From Astragalus membranaceus (taxonomy: Eukaryota; Streptophyta; Magnoliopsida; Fabales; Fabaceae): a stretch of DNA of 64,000 nt. Of the stretch, positions 1 to 8,663 are shown one piece after another (positions within the stretch are counted from its first letter, which is position 1; each line of letters starts with the position of its first letter). The notes beneath the pieces are model-generated. The model was not told the DNA's origin. It ran no database searches and worked only from the letters and a program-made list of their open reading frames with translations. The position numbers were made by a program, and so were the translations under genes. The DNA lies in NCBI GenBank assembly GCA_039519185.1, contig CM076849.1, positions 110,985,806 to 111,049,805 of the forward strand. Direction: 5' to 3'.

Positions 1-2
1 TC

Positions 3-2098
3 ATGGACTTTACAGTGCCAGACAATGTTGAAGAGCCAGACAATGTTCATGCCACACCAGTTGACCCGGGAGCTACATTACCGCCTATTCCCAAGCGTAA
101 ATCTCGGTCTGAAGTGTGGAAATACTTTACAAAGCAACCCGGTGATGATATGTACGCCAAATGCAGATACTGCGGAGACTTAATTAAGTATATGAGTGGG
201 ACAACTCCAATGTGGACTCATTTGACTAGATGCAACAAGAATCCTACAAATGCATCAAACAAAAGGCAAAGGAAAGCACCGCCAAATGCTACAGAAGGAC
301 AAGTAGCATCTTCGCCAAGCTACTCGAAATTTGACCAAGAAGCATGCCGACTTCAGCTTGCCAAGACAATTGTGAGTGCGGAGCTCCCATTTCGTTTTGT
401 GGAGAACGAAGAATTTCAGAAGTTCTTGAATCTCTTGCAGCCTCGTTTTGACATTCCATCACGATCTACGGTGAGACGTGACATTTGGGCTCTTTACCTC
501 AAAGAGAAGGATAAGTTGAAAGCTATTTTCTCAAAACATTGTGGGAGGGTTTGTCTCACCACAGACACCTGGACTTCGGCTCAAAATCTCACTTACATGA
601 GTTTGACTGCTCATTATGTTGATTGTGAATGGAAGCTTCAAAAGAAAATCATTAACTTCTGTCAAATTACGGGGCATTCGGGAGAGGCCATTGCAAGGTA
701 CATTGAGGGGTTTCTGAATGAGTGGGAGTTAAAACGTGTTTTGACCATAACTGTTGACAATGCTTCAGCAAATGACGCCGGGTTGAGATACTTGAAGAGC
801 AGGATGGAGTCTTGGGACAACCTTGTCCTAGAAGGAAATTATATTCACATGCGCTGTTGTGCGCACATCTTGAACTTGGTTGTCAAGGAGGGACTAAAAG
901 AGATTGATATCTCCATTATGAGAATTCGGGCTGCTGTTAAATTTGTCAAGGTTACTCCCGCCAGAGAAAGAAAGTTCATGGAATGTGCAGAGAGTGAGAG
1001 GATTACTGAAAAAAGTGCTCTTATCCTCGATGTTGATACAAGGTGGAATTCGACATTCTTCATGCTACGGTCTGCACTAAAGTATCAAAGTGCCTTTTCC
1101 TTGTTGCAATTGAGAGACAAGGCATTTAAACATGATATGGAAAAGAAAAACAAGGGCCTACTTGAAAAGGAAGATTGGGATCAAGCTAGAGCCGTACTAC
1201 CTTTTTTGGAAATGTTTATGGATTCTACTAAAAGTATGTCTGGAACCTCTTATGTCACTAGCAATCTCTACATGAAAGAGGTTTTTGGTATTGGGACAAA
1301 GATCAAGAAATATATGGAGAGTAGCAACCAGAGCATAAAGAAAATGGCAGAGGGTATGAAAACCAAATTTGACAAATATTGGGGAGATCCCGGCTCAATC
1401 AACATTTTGCTATGGATTGCTGTCATCCTTGATCCTAGGATGAAGTATTCATTTGTGGAGTATCATATTGGTGTTTTAAGTGTTGATGATGTATCGGCCA
1501 CCGAATTGAAGCTAAAAGTGATGACTTCCCTAAAATCACTTTATGCTCAATATCAAGGTATAGAGCCTACTAGCCAACCAGACTCACAGTTGGATGATGA
1601 TGATGAAGAGGATCCGATGTACATCTATCTAAGAAAAACTGGGCGTACAGCTGATCCACAATCAGAGATCGACAAGTATTTGAAGGAAGCACCTGAACCT
1701 TACAACAAACATGTAAGTTTTGATATCTTGGGTTGGTGGAAAGTCAACTCCGCAAGGTTCCCCATCCTTTCAAGCATAGCTCGAGAGGTGTTGGCAATTC
1801 CTGTCTCAACGGTAGCATCCGAATGTGCATTCAGCACGGGAGGAAGAGTACTCGGCGACCATCGTTGCTGCTTAAAACACACAATGTTAGAAGGGCTTGT
1901 TTGCTTGCAAGATTGGTTGAAAGGGCAACCTCACTATCTATTTAACGATGAAAATCCCGAGGAGATCCTTAGATTTGATCAAGGTAAATTTGTAACCACA
2001 TTTTATTTATTTGGTTCATATTGTCGTTTTACGGATGAAATAATTTTCGTTGTGCAGAAATATGCTCCCAAGATCGTGGTGTTAACCTTGATGACTGA
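3..2098 (+). CDS. hAT-family transposase (BED zinc finger, RICESLEEPER/Ac type)
   Basis: The predicted protein cuts and pastes hAT elements. A BED-type zinc finger lies near residues 35-80 (Cys54, Cys57, His73, Cys77). A hAT RNase-H-like core follows, with candidate catalytic acids in TTDTWTS (about residue 187) and TVDNASAND (about 251). A mid-protein plant hAT domain lies near 390-440. The C-terminal dimerisation domain (about 575-640) contains WWKVNS and SECAFS, whose Glu is the likely third acid. The uninterrupted frame runs to 2159, but a GT...TTGTGCAG intron at 1984-2057 is likely; splicing it gives a short tail ending at TGA 2096-2098. The start at base 3 is the first ATG seen, but upstream sequence is missing, so the N-terminus may be incomplete. 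No internal stop or frameshift is visible, so the gene may still be coding. Confidence 0.85.
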
Positions 2099-2356
2099 GG
2101 AAGGAAATAATTTATTTGGTTTGCACATGATGTTGAATGTTGTTCCTGTCAAGAGTTGAAGTTGGATTTTTTAAAGCTTCACTTCCTAAGGTAAGTTACA
2201 AAGTAGACAAGGTTAAGTTACATTGCTAGTTCTTAAATATGTAGCATTATTTTTACAGTGTAGTTAACTTTCTGTCTAGAACATTACATATGTAGCATAT
2301 GGTTAGGGTGTTCACAGTGACATGGATCTGTTATAAGGCAAAGAATTTAGCTACAT

Positions 2357-2460
2357 GAAAACTGTTTCTGTTTTCTAAAATTAAAACTGTTTCTGTTTTC
2401 TAAAATTAAAACTGTTTCTGTTGATTATATTTTCTGAAAATGAAAACTGTTTCTGTTTTC
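2357..2460. repeat. 25-bp minisatellite inside the hAT element
   Basis: About four copies of an A-rich unit containing AAAACTGTTTCTGTTTTC follow one another, roughly 25 bp apart. Single relatives of the word recur near 2705 and 3340-3390. No gene is visible between the transposase and the DUF1635 piece apart from this repeat. Confidence 0.7.
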
Positions 2461-2725
2461 TTATATCTGATAATAAATCAGTAGGCATTCAGATTTGGGA
2501 TCCTTTATTCATATATTTATTCTTATTTTTGTTAAATACCCTAAACATAAGGCCATCAACTTTGAAAATTCCAGATTTTTCTATTTGCAGATTGATACCA
2601 GATTTTTGTTTAAATCAAGGTTGTTTCTGGCAAATCTTCCTTGAAGTTTCTTTCATAACTCATTTAAATTGCAAACATGTCCTCAAGTGTTTCTTTAATA
2701 ACTCATTTAAAACTGTTTCTGTTTC

Positions 2726-3184
2726 CTAACTTGTTATTATTGTTGTTTTGAAGACTTCTTTATCAGCTGATGCAATCTTGAAGAGATTATGATGTGATGA
2801 TATCAGATGATGCTGGACATTTTGTTTGTAATTATGTGGTCCAGCAAGTAAAAGTGTCTGCAACAATGGTCCAGCTTCCACTACTGCTTTTAACAGCTTC
2901 CCTTTCTCTGGCAATGCTTTCTTTTCTGCTAATTCCAACACTGCTTGTAATGGTGTTTGATGTGGAGTTGAACTTCCATCAGTAGAAGGCATGCTGTTTT
3001 CTTCACAATCAGAAGAAGCTGTTGGTGCTGAATGCTTTTCAGAGAGATTTTCACTTCCTGATGATTTTGTGTCTCTTTGATGTTGTTGAAGCTCTAGTTT
3101 TTCCAGCATTAGTTTCTGGCATTTTTCTTTTGCTTCATCTCTTTCTTTGATGACTCTGTTTAAAAGATCATTGACATGAATCAA
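2726..3184 (-). pseudogene. Captured DUF1635 gene fragment (152 codons)
   Basis: The open segment reads against the transposase. It begins with a basic/acidic helix (NDLLNRVIKERDEAKEKC) and continues through a Ser/Thr-rich linker to LPEKGKLLKAVVEAGPLLQT, the signature near the C-terminus of plant DUF1635 proteins, whose function is unknown. The family N-terminal helix is missing. The similarity stops just after LLLAGP, where family members continue with a Pro/Trp-rich tail. It lies between the transposase and the right terminus, so it moves with the element. I read it as a gene piece captured by the transposon; a functional short protein cannot be excluded. Confidence 0.7.
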
Positions 3185-3390
3185 TTCACATTATTTTTTG
3201 GTAATCTCTTCTTTAGCTGATACAATGTTATGGAGCTAGAATAGCCCAAAAAGGTTGTATTTGATTCTGTTTCTAGTTTGTAGTTCCTTTTTGGTTATAT
3301 TATGCTGGACAAGGTTAAGTTACAATGTTATGTTGTATTTGATTCTGTTTCTAGTTTGTAGTTCCTTTTTGGTTCTGTTTCTAGTTTCAG

Positions 3391-3616
3391 TTAACAGTTC
3401 GGTTCGGTTCGAGCCCAAAAATTCGGATAAAATAGTAAATAAAAGTTCAGCTTTTAAACAGTTCAGTTCGGAAAAACTGTGAACTGAACTGTTAATGTAG
3501 TTCAGTTCGGTTCGACGAACTGTTATTGCGGTTCGGTTCGGTTCGACGAACTGTTTTAACTGGTTCAGTTCGGTTCAGTTCGGTTCTCCTCCCGAACTGA
3601 ACCATGAACAGCCCTA
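3391..3616. repeat. hAT subterminal repeats and right terminal inverted repeat
   Basis: The words GGTTCGGTTCG and GAACTG recur many times in both orientations and reach the terminal GAACAGCCCTA. Such clustered short words at hAT ends usually serve as transposase binding sites; that role is inferred here. Confidence 0.7.
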
Positions 3617-4320
3617 ATTCCAGGGGCCATGCAAGCTGAAACATTTTGTATCGTGTCTTTATTCTGGACAGCAATGCCATTAGTATCTAGGATAGGTACA
3701 GTGATTGATAATTCGGCCTGCTTGTTAATATGTGCATCCGGTGTTTCAAGTAGTTCCCCACACTGGTCAATTTTATGGCCATAATTGCCACATCTAAAAC
3801 AGATAGAATGTAAACCCTCATATTCGAGAGGGAGTTTCACTCCTCGGATAATAATATGTGATGACAATTTTTTGTCTAGGTCGATTTCAATGTAAATCCT
3901 AGCAAATTTACCCCTATCATCTATGGAAGTTACTTTATCTACTTTTAAAAGTGTGCCCAGGGTAGAACCGATTCTTCCAAGGAATTGGTAATTGCATAAT
4001 TCAAGGGGAAGTTTAGGGATTCTAACCCATACCGCGATCTTCCGTGTCATGTAAGTGTTAAAGGAAAAGAAAGGTCGCCATCTTTGGACGATTAGGTAGT
4101 GGTCCATGATCTTTCATGGTCCTTCGAAAAGTGCATGCCTGTAATCTTCATGTGAAGAGAGACGGACCAGGTAGAAGTCTTCCGCTAAATCTGTGACCTT
4201 GATGGAACTTTCCTTAGTCCAAAGTTTTTGCGACCTAGCATCCAAGATTTTAAAATTAACGCGTTTCCCAGTACCTTCACATGATAGGGTAATTTCACTT
4301 CGACCGATCACGAGTTTCAT
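3617..4320 (-). pseudogene. LINE (L1-type) ORF1 fragment: DUF4283 plus zinc knuckle
   Basis: Read from 4320 leftward, the product has the DUF4283 RNA-binding fold of plant LINE ORF1 proteins (LVRLSSHEDY, then RKIAVWVRIPKLPLEL) followed by a CCHC knuckle (CFRCGNYGHKIDQC). The frame is stopped by TGA at 4114-4116, where family members carry Trp, so TGG to TGA is the likely change. It is cut at 3616/3617 by the hAT terminus; codons beyond that are hAT sequence. The rest of the LINE, including its reverse transcriptase, should lie left of the window. The gene is broken twice and is not functional. Confidence 0.8.
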
Positions 4321-5374
4321 TAGATTTAAAATTATTTTTAGAATCCTATTCTTGTTTGATCATTGATCAAATTGACCAATCGGGCGTCAATCAATCCTAT
4401 ATGAACTACTAGATTAAGCATCAAATAATTTGATTCAAAACGATTAAGGAACAAGCGTCACAAAACCATTATTATTTTACAAACTGAATTCACAATTCAA
4501 AACAAGAAATTATAATTGCTTCGAATAATCTCAATCAGAGTTATAAATTGGATTTAGAAAGCAAAAACGAATTTGAGTAATTAAACAAAACACAAACCCA
4601 AATTTGCAATAGGGATCAAGAGACGAAGGATTGAAAATAATGAAATAAAATCACTAAAATGAAATTAACATTGAAAATCAAATCTCAAGGTCTCTATAGA
4701 AATCCCTAACTACTGAACTAATCTGAGAAACCTAGCCTTTCATGAACAAAAACAGGAAAGTGGTGCTTTTATTCCAAAACTCACACACCAGAAAACAACA
4801 AAACTAAGCCCTATTTATAGAGAATTCCTCTATAAAAAAATATCGGTCAACTCTTCAAATTTCGTGACCCATCCTTTATCTATTTGAATCATCTCTCTAA
4901 TGACATATAATTTAACTTATTTGTACTTAAGGTGAGTGAGTTATGCTCCTTTAATTGAGGGAGTGTCAAGAGTTTATAATAACAACTCCACTATAACTTT
5001 GTGGCTTTTTTTGACAATGAAGACGGCTGAATATGAAGAAGCTTGTTTCATCAAGAATTATAGATCGGTATCTTATCTTTCCATGATCACCGTGATCAAT
5101 CAATTTAGAGATTTGTATCTCTAGATAGTAGATATGACCTTATCAAGACAGACATGTTAGGTGAGACATCAGTCCAAAAGTTAACACAATTTAAAATTTT
5201 AGCCCAATGAAGTTCATTAGCACAAAACTCGTCCATTTGTTGAATATTGGGCCCATATATAAATCAATTAGAACAAATAAGAAGCAAAAATAACTGCATA
5301 AAAAATAATCTATCAGGGGTCGTGTGTTATCAATTATCATTCTCTCTCTTTATCACATCCAGCAGATTCCATCC
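4321..5374. other. AT-rich DNA without a recognised gene
   Basis: No coding motif was recognised. On the minus strand a TATA-like CTATAAATAG (4812-4821) lies about 490 bp upstream of the LINE ORF1 start and could be a promoter, but plant LINEs normally lack TATA boxes. A second TATA-like word (CATATATAAATC) lies near 5254-5265 on the plus strand in sequence that resembles LTR leader DNA. The last five bases (5370-5374, CATCC) are the left target duplication of the Tat element. Confidence 0.4.
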
Positions 5375-5702
5375 TGTTCCGGAGTGGGCTCGAAGCCCAA
5401 TTTCGCTCAACAAGCCTAGCGCGGCCCAATACGTGGCTTGTTCCGCAAGATGCGGCCGCCTCCGAGATAAGCGCAACGGCTAGAGCGCTTGCGCAGTCAA
5501 CAGTATATATACCACACTAGCATGTGGCTTCAGGTACGTTTTACTCACCTTGTGACCCTGCCCGTTGAAGCACCTCTGACTTGAGCGTTGGAGTGCCTTT
5601 GCAGGTACCACCCGCGAGCGGCCCAGAACTCGGTCCTTCATCCCAACGGCCGAGCAACATCATCAGACAGCAGCAACTCATCGTATTGATCCGGTACGAT
5701 CA
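5375..5702 (+). repeat. 5' LTR of the Tat element
   Basis: It starts TGTTCCGGAG and ends GATCA, and is 328 bp, the same length as the 3' copy. A TATA box (AGTATATATACC, 5502-5513) is the probable promoter. The LTR is rich in CG-containing words. Confidence 0.93.
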
Positions 5703-5722
5703 ATTGGCGACCACAGTGGGAG
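5703..5722 (+). promoter_or_regulatory. Primer binding site of the Tat element
   Basis: Directly after the LTR comes TTGGCGACCACAGTGGG. It begins with the TGG expected opposite a tRNA CCA end and resembles the tRNA-Arg type sites used by several Tat elements, but with mismatches, so the tRNA is uncertain. Confidence 0.6.
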
Positions 5723-5748
5723 GCCCGAGTTCTATTCCACATCAAACC

Positions 5749-7419
5749 ATGCCGCCACGTCATAAACGCACTTCTTCCAGGCTCAACCCCTCTGGACAGG
5801 ACCGACCTCAACAGACCCCAGAGGGCGTGCCTGTGACAGTTCATGAATCACAAGGTGAGCCTCGCCAAGAACCCTCAGTGCAGGGTGGCCGCAGGCCAGT
5901 CTCCCAACCGGTCCAGCAACTACCGACCGAGTTGGCCGAAGCTGGAATCCCAGAAGCATTGCCAGAGCATGTGACCCAAGCACTCATGCAAATTCTGGAG
6001 CAAAAGAATCAAGTGATTGCTGATCGAGATGAGCTGATCGATCGCTATGAGAGAGGGTCGATCTCGATCCGCCCGCGTGCGGATAGCGGTCGCCGAGGCC
6101 AACCATCTCGGCCCCATCGTTCACCACCACCAAGAGAAGTTCCACCTCGTAGAGGCGTACCCCAACGCAATCCTTCAAAAAGGGCGATCGCCCACAGGTC
6201 GCCCCCTCATCGAGGAAGACGCCACCGTCGTTCCCCTGTGGAAGATTACGACTATGCTGACTCGAGCTACCGACCAGAGTCGGGCAGGTCGCCAACAAGA
6301 TACTCGTCCAACGAGTCCTCAGGATCCCGCCGATCAAGAAGCAGGTCGTGGGACTCGTCTGAGGAGTTTAACGACTACCGCAACGGGGAGATTAGAGATG
6401 TCTCCCGTGCCATCAGCCGACAAAGAAGAAACTATTCAGAATGGCCTAGAGGACGATCGTCGTCGCATGCTCCACAATACCATGGACCCCCTCCAATTGC
6501 CGACAGATTCCATGGTCAGCCAGTCGGCCTTTACGGTCTGCCCATCGACCAAACTTATACCGCCATGCAGCCCTACGGGCAGAATCACATCCCGACCGGA
6601 CAAGGGCCCTTCACCAGCGAAATCAGACGTTATCGTATTCCAAGGGATCTGAGGAAGCCCCCGAACCTGAACAAGTTTAACGGCCGCGGGGATCCCGATA
6701 AACACCTCATGTACTTCAACAACTACTGTAGCTATAGAGAGCTAGGTCGGACGATGAAGTGCAGACTTTTTCCTCAGTCGCTCGAAGGTCGGGCGTTAGA
6801 ATGGTGGGAATCCCTACGTCCCAACACCATCTCTTCTTGGGAAGGTCTTGTGGCAATGTTCTTGGCCAATTATACAGCCAACTGTTGTCAGTATCGTTAT
6901 GAAGAGCACCTGGACTCGGTCGTCCAGGGAGAGAACGAACCATTGAGGGAGTTCATCGATCGGTTCATGTCAGAGGCTGACACAGTCCGCAACCTATCAG
7001 ACACGGACAAACTGAAGTATCTCAAACGTGGTATAAGAAAGAACCACAGATTTGCTGAAGAATTCTCACTGAACCACTACTACGACCTCGGCCTGTTCCT
7101 TAGAAGGGCCAACGACCATATGGGCTACGAAGAGAAATTGGCTTCTGACAAGGGCGCTCGCACGCGTCCCAAAGAAGAGAATAGCAGGCCGGCCAAGGGG
7201 TAAGATAACTATCGTGACAGTAAGCCCGAGCACCGGCCTAAGAAGTACGAGCATCGTACAAAGTTAAACACTCTGATCGCGCAGATCTTCACGGAGTGCC
7301 AAAACAACGAGTTCACTGGTGTTAGGCGACCTGATCCTCTAGTGTTGAAGAAAGGAGGTCGGCCTACCAAGAAATACTGCTGATACCACAAGAGTAAGGG
7401 GCATGATACCAATGACTGT
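5749..7419 (+). pseudogene. gag: Tat gag, interrupted by two stop codons
   Basis: The first in-frame ATG after the primer site (5749) is the chosen start. The N-terminal third is Arg/Ser/Pro-rich (many RSRS and RSP words) and probably binds nucleic acid. The retrotransposon gag core lies near 6640-7130 (WWESLRPNTISSW, YRYEEHLDSV, LREFIDRFM). A TAA at 7201-7203 and a TGA at 7381-7383 interrupt an otherwise continuous frame. The TGA falls inside the small zinc-binding motif (KYC-stop-YHKSKGHDTNDC) where relatives have Arg, so CGA to TGA is likely. The frame then continues unbroken into protease. Readthrough of one stop is conceivable, but both are best read as decay. Confidence 0.85.
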
Positions 7420-8654
7420 ATGGCCCTAAAAGATGACATAGAAGATCTCATTCAGAAAGGCAAGTTGAGGCAATATGTCAGAGATGAAGGTAACGATCGC
7501 CCTGAAGAAAGAGCCGTTGGCCAACCCGCCAATGACAGAGGCAAAGCGATCGTCAACTCAACGGTCGAGCAACCGCGTAACAAATCTAAGGAAGATCGCG
7601 ACCCCAGACAGTCGAAGGGCCGCAATGTAGCCATGGTCATCCATGGAGGTAATCTGTTGGATATCAGAGAGTCCAACAAGGCAATGAAGAGGAAGTGGAA
7701 TGAACTTATGATGGTCGGCTCAACTTCAACCCCACGGCCGGCCTCGAATAGGCCACCCATTTCCTTTGGGGACGAAGACTTGCTCGATGGCAAAGTCAAT
7801 AATTACGTCCCTTTGGTAGTATCGGCCGTAATGGCCAACACCGAGGTCAGAAGAATACTGGTCGACCAAGGGAGCTCGGCCGACATCATGTTTGAGGAAC
7901 TGATTGACAAGTTAAACGTGGACAGAAGCGAAATTATTCCGCAAGCCGTACCAACCCCATTGACCGGGTTCAATGGGGCAACCACCTATCCTCTGGGGAC
8001 GATAGAGTTGCTTGTAACTTTTGGAGACGATACGAACGGCAGTACGTTGTACAGGACGGTCAGGACGACGTTCTTAGTTCTGCCAATCAAATCGTGTTAC
8101 CACTGCATCATCGGCCGGCCAACACTGGGAAAATTGGAGGCCGTAGCCTCAACTGTGCAACTAAAGATGAAGTTCTACAATAAAAGCGACCAGGTGGTGG
8201 CAGTAATGGCCGATATGGAAGCGGCCATGAGGAGCCATTTCCTCTATCAAGAGATTTGTGATATGGAGGCGGTGAGTGCTAAACCGCAGGATCTAGGAGA
8301 GGGGCATCAAGTCAATGTGGCCGACCTGGATGCCCGTTATGACCCAGATAGCGACCCTGAGGACGACGACGACGATTTAGCCCGCGAGCTAAAGAATAAA
8401 CTGGAGAGGCCCGAGCCCCACGGAGAATTAGTCGATGTTCAATTATCGGACGACCCAACTAAGACAGTTAAGTTGGGGAGCGACCTACCTGAACAGGTCA
8501 AGCAAGATCTCATCACCTGCCTCAGGGATTACGCAGACCTTTTTGCATGGAGGGCTTCTGACATGCCCGGGATCTCAGTAGAAATTGCTTGCCACCAACT
8601 GTCCGTCGATGAGACAGCCAGACCGTCGCACAAAAGAGACGCACTCAGAGCGAA
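7420..8654 (+). pseudogene. Tat protease and linker to RT
   Basis: This continues the gag frame. The aspartic protease active site is RILVDQGSSADIMF near 7850-7890, with a C-terminal flap region ending IIGRPTLGKLE near 8105. An acidic linker (run of Asp codons near 8355-8380) and a conserved pre-RT stretch follow. The frame is lost at about 8635-8655: the upstream phase (ARPSHKR) passes into the downstream phase (SEEKALAATQ) by a one-base shift. This separates protease from RT and is probably an indel rather than programmed frameshifting, because relatives keep one frame here. Confidence 0.8.
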
Positions 8655-8663
8655 GAGAAAGCA

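Larger units (their letters stand above)
1..3616 (+). mobile_element. hAT DNA transposon, right part (left end outside window)
   Basis: The segment holds a hAT transposase, a minisatellite, a captured gene piece and, at the right edge, a subterminal zone of repeated GGTTCGGTTCG/GAACTG words. It ends in the sequence GAACAGCCCTA at 3606-3616. On the other strand this reads TAGGGCTGTTC, the kind of terminus seen on plant hAT elements. DNA to the right of 3616 continues as a LINE ORF1 reading frame, so 3616/3617 is an insertion point. The left terminus and the matching 8-bp target duplication lie before base 1; if the call is right, ATTCCAGG (3617-3624) should be repeated there. Confidence 0.8.
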
